A stretch of 64,000 bases of DNA. It comes from Anadara kagoshimensis. Lineage: Eukaryota; Mollusca; Bivalvia; Arcoida; Arcidae. Position 1 is the first letter of the stretch, and the number at the start of each line of letters is the position of its first letter. A program made the translations under genes and the position numbers. The notes under the pieces are model-generated. The model saw nothing but the letters and a program-made list of their open reading frames with translations. It searched no databases and was not told the origin of the DNA. Positions 18,863-30,766 of this stretch are shown here, one piece after another. The stretch lies in NCBI GenBank assembly GCA_021292105.1, contig CM037874.1:14676615-14740614 (forward strand), given 5' to 3'.

Positions 18863-21070
18863 AATCAAAAACAAACATACTTATCCATGTCCGAATTATA
18901 ATTCAGAAGTACAAACTTTGGAACTGACAAGTCAGGTTAGACACGTGAACTTCCACAAGGGAAGTGAGGCGGGGTGCTCCGGAAGGGTAAGCACCTCCTC
19001 CTGTTTAGCTAGCTACACCCGCCACTTGTGTAATCAAAATTGTGTGAACATTGAACATCAACAATACTGTGATGACGACCATAAAATTTTTGAGAGCCTT
19101 GATAAGCCTAGTCTTAATCTTGCAATATCCCCGAGTCAACAATGCAGCCTGCTTTGTTGTACAAATTCCACGTAGTGGAAACAAGCTCTACCATAACGTA
19201 TTATTTGGGAAACAAATACACTATAAGCAGGAGAAGCAGGTTTATTGCTGCATAGAAAAGAAAAGTTGACAATAGAAAAAGAGTCATCACGTTTGTCAAA
19301 TGTAGCCTTTCGTGGGCGTCATAATTCAGGTATAAGTTTAAATAATAAACAGAACTTGAAGAACCAGTCGTATCTTTTATTTCAAGCTCACTAGGATAGA
19401 TGACATTCATAATGTTTCCAAATTTAGGATTTTTAAGATACAGAACGTCATCTATATATTTGTATGTCGAGTTAAATGATTTGGCATTAGTCTTCCTCTC
19501 CACACTTAACAAGGTTCTGCATACATTCTGCTTCATTAGAATAAAGAAAGAAATTAGAAAGCAATGGTGCACAGTTTGCACTCATTGGTATACCGATTGT
19601 TTGCAGAAAATTATATTATCAAACACAACAAATATGTTATATTTATTGTATATATGTACAAATATGTATTTGTTTCCCAATTAATACGCTAACGCTATGT
19701 AAGAGCCTGTTCCCACCACAACGACTTTGTACAACGAAGTAGGCTGCTTGCAAATAAGTTGTTGACGCAGGGATATTGCAAGCCTAGGCGTATCAAGGCA
19801 CTCAAAAAGTTTTATGGCCGTCATCACAGTATTCTTGATAAGTTTGACGTCTCTGTCCAGGATTGCCCTGGATATATTTGACGTCCAATAATTTCATGTT
19901 CTTTCACACAATTTTGATGTAGCTAGCTAAACAGGATGTGCTTATCCTTTCGGAGCACCCGGCCTCACCTGGTGGAAGTTCACGTGTCTAACCTAACTTG
20001 TCAGTTCCAAAGTGTTTACTTTGCTTCTGGATTGTGATTCGGACATGGATTAGTATGTTTGTTTTTGATCATCTATCAAAACCTCCAACATTTTGTTGAT
20101 GGTACCTTCAGTATATTTTAGATTAGAGTCTGTATGATGCTTGACAAAATAACCAGAATCCCTGTTCAGCACCAGATATCCGTATCTTGGCTTACCGTTT
20201 TTGTAAAAGAATGACGAGTGAATAATTTCTTTAAGACGTTCTTTCAATTTAGAATAAGGGATAGTGGTGTACAGTGTAGAAAAATCAAATGTTTTTATAC
20301 TTTGTACACAAGATATAGATATAAAGTATTAGAAGCAAGACGTTCAAGTAATTCTTCAGAATTTTTTAAGAATCCACATTTGGTTGTTTCCAGATGTAGA
20401 ATATACTTTTTCTGAATGAGACTGAAGACCATCTTTGACGATTGTCAAAATGTGTGTTATAGACTGATAATGATTTAGTAGTGCATTTAGATGAGCCTGT
20501 TATATATCGTTCGTAGTATGGATTTTTATGGAGTTTAGGAATCAAATACAAGTAAGGACGATCAAGTTCTTCCTCTTTAAGATTGAAACCGAAAGACTCG
20601 AGAACTCCCCTATGGCTGTAAAAAAACTTCATCTTTGGTAAAATTAGTTCTAGTATATCCAGGGTTACTTGATATACTATCTAAACAGAGCTCCAAAATA
20701 AGACATTCAAGGTAGAATCTCTTACAAACGAGATTATTTTTGTTGGAAGCCTATCAGCTGGTACAACAACATATTTGTTGTGTATGTCTGTTAGAAATGC
20801 CGAAATTTCTGGATCCCTGAGTAATGAAGAGGGTTTAGTACTCATAGACCCTTTAAGTTTGACATTCTTTGTTTTAACGAAAGATCTCACAACCTTTATC
20901 CACATCTTCTAATTTAACCCCACTTCTGGCGTACTCTTCAACAGAATCCAGGTCAATTCTGAAATTCTGTCCCCAAGTAAAGGGTTGGTATTCTCTATAT
21001 TTAGGACCTTTTGAAAGTAAAGATCTTAATTTAGTATTCTCGATTATATTGAAATTACCAGTTATTACAA
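18863..21070 (-). pseudogene. Penelope-like reverse transcriptase copy, broken and interrupted
   Basis: Read on the minus strand, segments follow protein order. They are ENTKLRSLLSKGPKYRE (about 21040), PYLYLIPKLHKNPYYERYI (about 20560), KEIIHSSFFYKNGKPRYGYL (about 20220), then QTIGIPMSANCAPLL (about 19610) and YKYIDDVLYLKNPKFG (about 19460; the catalytic Asp pair). YPSELEIKDTT follows, and then a non-coding 3' end to about 18863. Reading frames are broken several times, and the region 19690-20072 is an opposite-orientation insert. IPKLHK, GIPM and YIDD fit Penelope-like elements best. The family is inferred from motifs; no GIY-YIG endonuclease was seen. Confidence 0.75.
19690..20072 (+). mobile_element. 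Penelope-like 3' end inserted in opposite orientation
   Basis: The plus strand reads RLLANKLLTQGYCKPRRIKA and KKFYGRHHSILDKFDVSVQD to a stop, then the family's non-coding 3' end (TAGCTAGCTAAACAGGA, CGGAGCACCCGGCCTCAC, GTATGTTTGTTTTTGAT). It splits the minus-strand copy at the fingers-palm boundary. Confidence 0.75.
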
Positions 21071-21174
21071 GTATAATGCTGATAAATATGATTTCTATAT
21101 ATCTAAATTAACTATTAATATATTTGATGTTGCATTATTCAGTGTTTTTGTTTATTTTCAATTTTGATTTCACA

Positions 21175-21345
21175 CGTGGCGGATGTATCTAGCTAAACAA
21201 AAGGTGCTTACCCTTCCGGACCACACATCCCCCTTTCTTGCTGGAGATTTACGTGTGTAACCTAATTTGCCAGTTTTTAAAAAAAATACTTTTGTTTTGG
21301 AATTGTGATTTAAGGCATGGATTGGTATGTTTGTTGTTGATTCAA
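21175..21345 (+). mobile_element. Penelope-like 3' end fragment
   Basis: Contains TAGCTAAACA, GGTGCTTACCCTTCCGGA and GTATGTTTGTT in family order. Confidence 0.65.
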
Positions 21346-21394
21346 TATTAGAATTGATTATTCTGATATTTTATTTTTCAATAATAAAACAATA

Positions 21395-21601
21395 CTGTAA
21401 AGGGGATTAATTTCGCGGGTGAATATTTCGCGATTTCTGAAATCTAGCATTTCGATTGATGTAACTTTTGTGTAACCAATATAAGTGGGTTATATTTTAT
21501 ATATGAACATCTATGGTAAATATTTATGCGTAGGTACAATTTGATAGGTAATTTTAAACGCGAAGTAAATCTTTTACCCCCGCAAAAATCATCCTTTACA
21601 G
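21395..21601. mobile_element. 207-bp MITE with CTGTAAAGG ends and TA duplication
   Basis: The left end CTGTAAAGGGGATTAATTTC and right end (inverted) CTGTAAAGGATGATTTTTGC are flanked by TA on both sides. The interior is rich in TTTCGCG. The size, TA duplication and ends fit a Tc1/mariner-type MITE. Confidence 0.75.
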
Positions 21602-21609
21602 TAAGTAGA

Positions 21610-22765
21610 TTAAATATTGTTCATATTGGAGTTAAAAAAATTGTAATAATTAAATTTGTTACTTTTATCTATAATGCCTTCTATTAATCAAAAACAAACA
21701 ATCTAGAACCACAATCTAGAAGCAAAGTAAAAAGTTTGAAACTGACATGTTAGGTTAGACGCGTTATAATAATTTTGAAAAATAAATGAAAGTCTAAGGA
21801 TAGGATCAAATTACATATTAAACCAGTTTGACTTTAACAGCACTGTACTGCCTTTTCGAAATTTCTCATATGGTGTCTCCTCTTTATTGTTTCACTGACA
21901 CATTTCGTTTACTTATTTTAATATCATAAAATCACATATAACATGGAAAGATGTTAGGTTTTTCGTATTAATTCTATGGATAAGTCAACATTATATTTTT
22001 GACATAATTATATCCGTTTCATTCCCTCTATTTCAATATTTGATTAATTCCTACAAATTTTAAGAAATTTAAAGTAGGAATAGAGAGAATAGAACTGATT
22101 GTTGTATAAACATGTTCAATGGACGTTAAGGCTACAGTATAAAGGTAAATAACCTTCATCTGAATAAATCCCTCCTAAATTCACTTGGACTGAACCAAAT
22201 ATAAATAAGAAATATTTTTTTATTTCTTTCATCAAAACATTTTTGCAGAGAAATGCTTTAAGTTACAAAAATAATATCCCTTTACTTATCAAAGAAATTT
22301 TGGGAAAAAATACAAATACTGTAACCTATTTTCATTGCAAATTTTTAGGCAATTGCAGTTAAAATGTTAACAAACCAATATAAAATTAGTATCCTCATAT
22401 ATCTGTACCATTTTTATGTAAGGTATCTTTACATCTGTTGCCATGACAATATAAACACCACATTTACGTTGAAAACATGTGAAAAATTGTCAAATTCTGT
22501 GTTTTTCTAAATTAGATTCTTATATCTTAAGACTGGTATGCTAGAACAAAACTAGTTTTCGAATAAAACAAAGTTAGGAGTAAATTAAAGATGCTGAAAA
22601 TTGTATTAAGCCAACAATTTATTAATTAGCATGCTATTAATGCAAAAAACATGTCATAATTTCTACACATATTTGTTACCTGTTTAGATCATAGTATTAT
22701 TTATTTAAACAAAAACACGCAAACATGTTATGTTAAAAACAAGTGATAACAACTTCGAGTCCAAA
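21610..22765. other. AT-rich DNA without recognised features
   Basis: A short Penelope-family 3' fragment lies near 21690-21770 (AAAAACAAACAATC, AACTGACATGTTAGGTTAGAC). Otherwise no coding or repeat structure was recognised. Confidence 0.45.
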
Positions 22766-22773
22766 ACACCTAG

Positions 22774-23280
22774 TATAAGTAAACAACTTTGACCTGTCCG
22801 CTTGACCTTACATTTAAATATTTATCACGGACAAAGTACATATGTGTATTGGGGACACAGGTGTTAATTTTGTATTCATCGTGAGTAATACTCACATCAA
22901 GGAGTATAGGTAAACAACTTTGACCTGTCCGCTTGACCTTTCATTTAAATATTTATCATCGACCAAGTGCATCTATGTATAGGGAGCACAGGTGTTTATA
23001 TGGTATATATCATGAGATATACTCACCTCATGAAGTACACCTGTGTACTGTATATGTATTAAATTGGATCTTAACACTACCCATGTATTAGGTGGACCCT
23101 CCTATATGAATATTCCTAATGAGAGGTCAAGCGGACAGGTCAAAGTTGTTTACCTATACACCTGTGCAATGTGTATGTAATAACTTGGATCTTAACACTA
23201 CCCATATGTTGGATGGACCCTCCTATATGAATATTCCTAATAAAAGGTAAAGCGGAAAGGTCGATGCTGTTTGCCTATAT
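22774..23280. mobile_element. Nested MITE with AAACAACTTTGACCTGTCCG termini
   Basis: Two left termini (22774 and 22902) and two inverted right termini (ending about 23158 and 23279) carry TAAACAACTTTGACCTGTCC and GCTTGACCT. The inner pair has the better match (TATAGGTAAACAACTTTGAC in both orientations). The arrangement indicates either a copy inserted in a copy or a duplicated end. A solitary right end occurs at 33978-34030. Confidence 0.75.
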
Positions 23281-23465
23281 ATATCAATGGTTAGATAAAT
23301 TACTAAATAATGCATATTAAAAATATTCATATTCTACTTTTCATTTTAATTTCAAAGAAAAAATCAATGACCATGTTGAGTGGGATGTCTAAAGGGGTAT
23401 GCTAAATAATAATAAAAAAGAGAACATTCCTTTTCTATTTATCTTCTAAATATAAAATACATATA

Positions 23466-23490
23466 ATAATAATAATAATAATAATAATAT
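23466..23490. repeat. (AAT)n microsatellite
   Basis: Eight or so AAT repeats. Confidence 0.9.
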
Positions 23491-23499
23491 TGCAGTACT

Positions 23500-24285
23500 A
23501 TTTGGGCGTATATTACACGTTTACGTGACTTCTATGTATTGCGGTGAATAGGCTCTTTTATTATCAAGAAAACGAATTCTTTTTTCACGATAAAAAAACT
23601 TTTTTCCTGAATTATATAATAAACAGAATCTTAAATTCGTATTTCAATAATATTAAATTTATTAACCTCGTTGAATAATTTATTTATGCAACTCGTCAAG
23701 ATTCGTTGCATAAAAATATTCAACTCATTCAATACATTTAATATTATTTAAGTACTCTTGTAAGACTCTCTACATAATTGCCGATACAATATTTTTATAC
23801 GTGACGTTTTGCAGATATTTTGACAGATAATGATAATTTCAGCAATTTTCCCCTAAATTACCATGCCATTTTCCAATCTTGGGTCATACAGCTAAGAGTT
23901 GTGCAAATCTCAAACTAGGTATTCTAAGTACATGTATACAGTGTTTATATCTAGTTGTACAGCTATATCTCTTGTGTGTTCAGAGGAAAATATTCTTAAA
24001 CATTTTCAAATTCAAAGGGCCCCAAGATTCTATACCTTGAAAACGTATTTCCAACACTTAACAGCGGTGGTCGAAAAAAATTGAGCAAAATCCAAATCCA
24101 AGATGAAGATGATTTCACAATACTTTTTATGTTATTAACGCAAAAGATTACCTAACAGGCCGCTCGTATACTTGAAAAAATGTCCTTAGTTAAGATTTTC
24201 TTTACATATTTGAAAAAAAATTAAGGAAACATTGTGAAAAGCGAAATAAGGACATTCTTAGCAAAGGACGGAGCAGGTTAATTAG
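23500..24285. other. No feature recognised
   Basis: AT-rich DNA; the open frame at 23899-24084 has no recognised domain. Confidence 0.4.
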
Positions 24286-24289
24286 AAAA

Positions 24290-24335
24290 TTCTCAATCAC
24301 ATTATACTGACACAGGTTGAACCAGTTGATATGGC
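24290..24335 (-). repeat. SINE type A fragment
   Basis: TCACATTATACTGACACAGG followed by TTGAACCAGTTGATA matches the region around 1556-1590 of the type A SINE. Confidence 0.5.
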
Positions 24336-24474
24336 TTTGTCTTTAGGTTTAAACACGTTCTGCATAAAGATAAAGTCTTCAAATGAAAAAAGTAATAAAT
24401 AAGCAAGCAATGGTAAAAAAAACTTTTCCCTATTTATACCGATTGTTAGTTGGAATTCTATATAGCTAAACCCA

Positions 24475-24850
24475 ACAATAGCACCCTGCCTCACTTCCCT
24501 GGTGATCAAGTGTTTAATTTGTCAGTTTCAAAATTTTTGCTATGCATTGCAACTGTGATATGAACATCAACCAGTATGTTTGTTTTAATTGTCTATGAAA
24601 AACTCTTAAGATTTAGTTGATTGTACCTCAAGCATATTTCATATAGCGTTTGACATAATACCTATATATTTATAGCTTGACTTCCTGTTTTAGTGAAATG
24701 AAGTAAATGTTTAGACGATCTTTCATTTTAGAATCATAAATAATGGTATAAACTACAAACAAATATTAGAAACGAGATGAAATCTACGAATCCACATTTG
24801 GTCGGTACAGGATGCAAAAAACCGTAAATTTCTAGACGCTGTCATAATTT
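24475..24850 (+). mobile_element. Penelope-like fragments, diverged
   Basis: Starts with a degenerate family 3' end (CACCCTGCCTCACTTCCCTGG, CAGTATGTTTGTTTTAATTG). It then joins degraded reverse-transcriptase sequence resembling 20080-20400 read on the minus strand, the same junction type as at 20072. Confidence 0.5.
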
Positions 24851-24854
24851 GTGT

Positions 24855-25155
24855 AATAATTGGTTAAACACGTAATCTTCCAATTGGTAAGCAAGGTCAG
24901 GTGTTCTGGAAAGGTAAGCACCCCCTGTCTAGCTGAGACACCTGCCACGTGTGTAATCAAAATTTAGTGAAAGAGACAGGAAATTCGGGACGTCAAATAC
25001 ATTCAGTGCAGTCTGGACAGAGACATCATGTGTATCAACCAAACTTGATTACGGCCTAAAAACTTTTTTCAAGTCCTGATAAGCTTTGGCTTGCAATATC
25101 CACGGGTCATTGATTTCTTTGTAAGCAGCTTGCTTCGTTGTATACAGAGAACATA
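24855..25155 (-). mobile_element. Penelope-like 3' end, minus orientation
   Basis: Contains GGAAAGGTAAGCACCCCCTG, TGTAATCAAAATTTAGTG, AGTCCTGATAAGCTTTGGCT and CAGCTTGCTTCGTTG. These are the reverse complement of the C-terminal coding end and 3' region seen at 19690-20072. Confidence 0.65.
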
Positions 25156-25189
25156 TAAAATATAAGACTCACAAAACCATTCTATAAAG

Positions 25190-25350
25190 AAAAGCAATAA
25201 TCAAAAACAAACATACTAATCCATGTCTGAATCACAATTCAGAAGCAACGTAAAAACTTTGGAACTGACAAGTTTGGTTAGACACATGAACTTCAACCAG
25301 GGAGGTGAGACTGGGTTCTCTGTTTAGCTAACTACACCCGCTACTATAGG
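25190..25350 (-). mobile_element. Penelope-like 3' end, minus orientation
   Basis: AATCAAAAACAAACATAC starts the 3' end, followed by AACTTTGGAACTGACAAG and TTTAGCTAACTACACCCGC. Confidence 0.65.
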
Positions 25351-25804
25351 ATCTGCCAGATATCTCCCTTCAATATCCATTAGAATCCCGAAGGCAAGCC
25401 AGTAAATCTCGTCAATATCCAATCAAATGACAGATAAAATCAATATATCCTTTAATCGAGATTATTTAAGATGTGACCCTCCCAATTGACCCTTCAGTAT
25501 CAGCTAGCTGAAATCTAGAAAAATCCATAATGTCTGCATTTGTACAGATAAAGCATTTTGAAACCTATTTAATCCGGACCATTTAAAATAGGTCATATTT
25601 AAAGTTATTTGTAGCATTTTGATTTGATTCGGTCGATATGAGTTTAATCGACTGAGGAATATTGATATCAATATCGCAGTACGTTCTCGTACAATACCAT
25701 TTTTCTTAAGTCGATCAAATGCATGTTGACATCGTCACCATGGTGTAATTGTCTTTTATACAGGAGTGTTACTATCTGTGGCATTAAATACCACAGTCTA
25801 AAAA

Positions 25805-25965
25805 CACTTCCTCGGTCACATAATACTGACACAGGGTGAACCGGTTGATGTTTTGTTCTCTTCCTTTTACACCCTACTACCAGAAGAGGAAGCAGTATCT
25901 AAAATTTTATTTTCTTAAACCTCCCGCTCTCAAGACGACATTCTACCACCTAGCCACCGAGGCTG
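25805..25965 (-). repeat. SINE type A fragment
   Basis: The phrases ACTGACACAGGGTGAACCGG, AGAGGAAGCAGTATCT and CCTCCCGCTCTCAAGACGA... CCACCGAGGC correspond to the head and body of the type A SINE with internal deletions. The head lies directly downstream of the 26014 splice donor of the somatomedin-B exon and contributes the last residues of its read-through frame. Confidence 0.7.
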
Positions 25966-26013
25966 TACAAAATATAAGTTTGAGATGTAAAATGTTAAAA
26001 TTATGTTACTTAC

Positions 26014-27051
26014 GTGTATGTTGTTAAAGACTTCATCGGATTTACATAGTGTCTGTCCGAAAATTTTAATTACTGGACGAACATTGAAAATTCCTGTAAT
26101 GGCCCCGTGCCAAGAAAATTTCGTCAACCTGTATGTTGACGGCTTTAAACATCCAATATATATATTTGCATCAGGAATCGTGTCTTCAAAGCAAAATAGA
26201 TTTAAATAGACGGCACTTAATCTATCTGCATCTACACGTCTAGTTAAATCTAAAACTGTCACTGGATTGTTAAATTTTAAACACATGGTTTCGTTTGCCC
26301 TGGTGCCATTAATTCTAAATCTGAAGTGTTTTATGCAAAATCGCAAGAAAATATGTTGTTCTGGAGACCACCAATAGTCACATTTGCTGTTCAACAAACG
26401 CTCAATCTTATCCTTAACTGTGAGAGATTGTAAAGATATAGGTTTGCAAGTTTCAATTTCATGTTGGTGATGGTAAAGAAGTGTCCATGCATGGTAATCG
26501 GAAATATTGTGACAGATTGCGCAGTAGACGTTCCTATAGGTAATGCCTATGTTCGAGGTCACTGGGTATTGCTTCTCATTTCTACATTTCTGAGAAACCT
26601 CTACGATACTGTAAGTGTTTGGACACCTTGATATCATAAATACTCCAAACCCGCTGCCACGTACAAATTGAAACTCATCTGAACATTCCAAATTCTGTTT
26701 GTCAAAATTGGTTTCCAAATGTTGATAATCACGTTTTATGTAGGCATCATGACAACAATCCCCAAACAACTGACATGATTCATCGCAGTAACACACAGGT
26801 TTTGCTTTATTCGCATTATGGTCACATGTACCATACTTTGAACATTTCCCGTTATAAATCAGATTTATTTCTGTACTATTTGATAGAGCTGTTTTGTGTC
26901 GGTTTTGGTCGTCTAATCCAGTGCTTTTTAAATGGTCTAATTCCTCACTCCTGCTGGTACTAATATTTATCAATAAAAAGAATGTTATTATTAGATAAAT
27001 GCTATATATTAACCTCATTTTTGTCTTGATGGATAAATATTCAAACTTCAA
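26014..27051 (-). CDS. Secreted/receptor ectodomain exon with somatomedin-B-like domain
   Basis: One exon encodes 346 residues from the first Met (27051), or 335 from a second Met at 27018. The second better fits a signal peptide (MRLIYSIYLIITFFLLINI). Cys70-Tyr104 forms a somatomedin-B-like disulfide knot, with C-x-C at 87-89 and a DCCHDAY ending. A Cys-containing segment VYCAICHNIS follows (about 165-174), and N-glycosylation sequons are present. In molluscs such ectodomains often precede a GPS and seven-helix region of adhesion or Mth-like receptors. The exon ends CAC-GTAAGT in phase 0. Without splicing the frame runs into SINE sequence to 25930. No membrane-helix exons were found between 18 and 26 kb on this strand. 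It may be a first exon with distant partners, a secreted protein, or a stranded duplicate. Receptor identity is inference. Confidence 0.7.
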
Positions 27052-27059
27052 ATTAAAAG

Positions 27060-27530
27060 CTTAATATGAGTTTTGTCGACGCAGATCATATATATATAAT
27101 AAACGCACTGTCCCGTACAAATATAAACTCATATGAACATTAAAGCTTATCAAGCATGTTCATCACGTTGACATCAACAGATATCGCTGTGTGCTATTTT
27201 ACAATAGCCTATAACTGTGATGAAGACGTGAAGTAGACGAAAACATCGCTATTTAAGGATTGCTTTATACAACAATGTTAATATATTCTATCGGACAAGC
27301 TGCTGGACGAATCATATCACATTTATTATTTTAATTGACCGTTCAAACTAATACATTATTAATTTGTATTTTAACACACGTATACACTGGGTGTGGTTAG
27401 CCAGCACACGTGACTTAATAAGACACAAGCATACCGGACCAAGTTTAAATTACAATCACAAAAACAAAGTAAAAACTACTAAATTTAATTTAATACGTGA
27501 ACACATCAATAAAATGAGAGGTCATGGGTT
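27060..27530. other. Upstream region of the somatomedin-B exon, no gene
   Basis: AT-rich sequence 5' of the minus-strand exon. No clear TATA element or other motif could be assigned confidently. Confidence 0.35.
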
Positions 27531-27534
27531 CCAA

Positions 27535-27830
27535 CCGCTACCGGGTCTGGCCATGACTTGAACTTAGGCAGTTGCCGTTCTTTCGCCAAGCACTAGGCAT
27601 TTAGAAAGGAAAGTAAAGGGGTCCTTCGGAAGAGACCTTAAAACCCGATGCTCTGTGTCACAGCAGGCATGGCACGTTCAAGAACTTTCCCTGCAAATAT
27701 GCTGAGCGTGCAACAAAAGTCAAAATTTCTACCGCAGTTTTATCTATTGTTGATGATGTCTCAATATTAGCGAAATATTCTTGACAGGTACATAAAACTC
27801 CATTCAATCGATCAACCAATCGTACTTATA
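27535..27830 (+). repeat. SINE type C, diverged
   Basis: Contains GAAGAGACCTTAAAACCCGATG, CAGCAGGCATGGCACG and the tail GATGTCTCAATATTAGCGAAATATTCTTG with ATTCAATCGATCAACC. It is an uninterrupted version of the copy split by a MITE at 43690. Confidence 0.7.
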
Positions 27831-28654
27831 CCACAGCACTGGCAATTTCAGTGTGTCCAAAGTCTGGAGTATTATTATTAGTGGTCATCGTGACTTGTTA
27901 GATAGGTTTATCATTTATTTTTCTATGATACCTTTGATGTTATCAAGCTTATTGTTCTTAATAGGAAATGTATGAAAGTTTATAAAAAAAAACACTCCCC
28001 ACGTTTGTCATATATATTTAAATGTAGCCTTTTGTGGGGTTACACAATTGTGGTCTTAGTCAAAATATGAAGCAGGGCCTAGGCAGTGGACCTCGGTTAC
28101 GATAAGGCCCTCCAAAGTATAAACCCAGAAACCTCTCCTTAGACCATGCTCATTTAGATTTGTTGATATGTAGTAATTTGCAAAGTTGTGAGAATTTGCA
28201 CTCGGGTCATGAGTAAATGAGAAAATTCAGTATAAAATGTTGTTTTAATTCTCCTGAATTTAAAAAAGTATTAACATTCATGTTGTTTCTGCAAAATTAG
28301 TAAAATATGGGTGCATAACACTAAATCTGTTAAGGCCAAAATTGGCTAACAACTGGAGTCTGTAAGCTTAAAACATCAATCGTTTCTTTCACCAAGAGTA
28401 CGGTACAAACCGCCATCTTTACATGTAAATATTCTTTACTTCATGACCATCTATATATGACTTCACCTTTGGAAGTTTGGGACAGATTACAATGATACTT
28501 AGACTAAAGTGCATGTATGCGAAATTGATTAATTTGGTCATAGCTTTGTCTCCAGATTTAAACACGTTTCCGTATAAAAAGAAATGAATAAGCAAGCAAT
28601 AGTAATTGTATTCCCTATTTTATACCGATTAATTGTTGGAAATCTATGTTGCCA

Positions 28655-28800
28655 AACCCAACAATAACACCTGGCCTCACTTTCCTGGTGACGATAAAGG
28701 GTTTAACCTAATTTGTCAGTTTCAATCTTTTGCTATGCTTTGAGACTATGATTCGGATATGGACCGGTATGTTTGTTTTACATTTTGTATACTCTAAGAT
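28655..28800 (+). mobile_element. Penelope-like 3' end fragment
   Basis: CCTGGCCTCACTTTCCTGG, TTTGTCAGTTTCAA and GTATGTTTGTTTTACA follow the family's 3' order. Confidence 0.6.
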
Positions 28801-29039
28801 TTAGCTGATTGTACATCCAGCATATTTCGTATAGCGTTTGACAAAATAACCAGAAGTAGATATTTTATATCTTGGCTTACTGTTTTAGTGAAATAATGAC
28901 AAGTAAATGTTTAGACGTTTCAATGATAATGGTGTAAACTACAGAGAAATATTGGAAACAAGACGAAATTTACGAATCCATATTTGGTTGGTACAGGATG
29001 CAAAAAAGCCGTATCTGAATAATATGAAATATCTAGACT

Positions 29040-29260
29040 CTGTCACAATTTGTGTAGGAAATAGTAAACACGTGAGCTTCCACCAGGGAAGTGAGCCCGG
29101 GTGCTTCGGAAGGTTTATCTAGCTACACCCGCAACGTGTATAATCAAAATTGAGTGAAAGAAACATGAAACTATGAGACGACAAATATATTGAGTGCAGT
29201 CTGGACAGAGACATTAAACTTATCAACAATACTCTAATGATGGCAAGTATTATCCCCAAA
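29040..29260 (-). mobile_element. Penelope-like 3' end, minus orientation
   Basis: AAACACGTGAGCTTCCACC, AGGGAAGTGAGCCCGGGTGC, AGCTACACCCGC and CAGTCTGGACAGAGACATTA match the family 3' region. Confidence 0.65.
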
Positions 29261-29269
29261 AACAACAAG

Positions 29270-30000
29270 TCTAGGGCTTTATTAAAAAAAGTCAATGTTA
29301 TTATGTTAGGTTTTTTTTCAATTTTGCACTCTTAGCCAAGAAGATATTTTACGCAATTAGGGAGAATAACAATACTTAAAACGTTTTATATATATATATA
29401 TATTTCCTCCTCTTATGAAGATCGGATAGATAGGTAAGGAACTTACAAACGAAAGCTTGAAATTCACACGTATATACATAATATTAGAGTAATATGAAAA
29501 ATGACAACGCGACTGTACAGCTATTCAATAACTGGAATCAACTGTTGATCAGCAAACACCTTCTGTATGAATATGGAACAAAAAATTCTAAAGTCCAGCA
29601 CATCATAATCGATCATAGTATCTTTCAGACCCGTGTGAGTTCCACCAAGTGGAACAAAATAAGCCGAAAAGTATATAGACGGAAGGCAAAACTACTTGTA
29701 CATGTATTAATATATCATTAAAAATAAGTAATACAGTTTGCAAGGGGGTTTTATATTTCTTTATAAATTAACAAAATGTTTATTTTCAAACGTTGTGCAT
29801 TTGGAATATTTATTTTAAAAAGTTGACTGGAAAGAAATAAATAATAAAACATTTGCAATATAAGGTTACTTTATTTATTCAGATTTTTTTGATTGAGAAT
29901 GAATTTAAAACATAAAATTAATTTATTCATTTACTGTAAAAACAGATATTTTAGAAATTTATGGGGTAATAAATGCATTAAAAGAATATTGTTACAACTG
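29270..30000. other. No gene recognised
   Basis: Includes a short TATATATA run (about 29388). The open frame at 29494-29721 is Lys/Asn-rich with no recognised domain. Confidence 0.4.
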
Positions 30001-30004
30001 TGAA

Positions 30005-30545
30005 ATCAAATAAAAAAACAAACACACTAATCCATGTCTAAATCATAGTCAAAAAACAAAGTAAATACTTCAAAACTGAGAGGTTAGGTAAAATACATGA
30101 ACTTCCACCAGGGAAGTGTGGCTGGTGGTCCGGAAGAGTAAGCACTCATGTTAAGCTAGCTAACGAGTGTCAAATACATTGAGGGTAATCCTGGACACAG
30201 AGACCTTTTAGGGTCCTGATAAGCCTGGATAAACAAGTTATTTGTAAGCAACTTGCTTTGTTGTATAAAGTTTCCATAGTGGTTAGAATCTCTACCATAG
30301 CATATTAATACGGACACTTATACATTATAAACAGGAAACGCAGATATGTATAAGGAAAGTTGACAATAGAAAAATTAGTCATCACGCTTGTCGTACAGGT
30401 TCGAAAGTAGCCTTTCGTGGGCATCATAATTGAGGTATATAAGTCTAAATATGAAGCAGATCTTGGGGAATCAGTCGTATCTTTTATTTCAAGCTAACTA
30501 GGATAGATGTCATTCACATAGTCTCCTAATTTTAGATTGGCGATT
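30005..30545 (-). mobile_element. Penelope-like copy fragment, minus orientation
   Basis: Begins with the 3' end (AAAAACAAACACACTAATCC) and continues into the same order of sequences as 18863-19450, including GTAGCCTTTCGTGGGC and TTTCAAGCTAACTAGGATAG. It therefore reaches the coding region near the YPSELEIKD segment. Confidence 0.65.
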
Positions 30546-30561
30546 GACAGAACGTCACATA

Positions 30562-30766
30562 CTGTAAACGTATTTATTTTCGCGGTGTACTAATTTTCGC
30601 TTATTTCGCGGTCATTTCTTTTCCGCGAAATTTAATACCAAGCAAAATTATATTGTGCTTATTGTGTTATAGTGCAGATTTAAAAAACGTGAAAAATAGT
30701 ACGTAGATATGTCCTAATTTCATATGCCTCGAGAATAAATACACGCGAAATTAAATACGTTTAAAG
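30562..30766. mobile_element. 205-bp MITE with CTGTAAACGTATTTA ends
   Basis: CTGTAAACGTATTTATTTTC at the left and, inverted, CTTTAAACGTATTTAATTTC at the right, with TA on both sides. It has a TTTCGCGG-rich interior like the MITE at 21395. It is inserted within Penelope-like sequence. Confidence 0.75.

Noticed and set aside
25930-26013. C-terminal residues after the somatomedin-B exon as part of the native protein
   Set aside because: They follow a strong GTAAGT donor and derive partly from a SINE head, so they are probably intronic.
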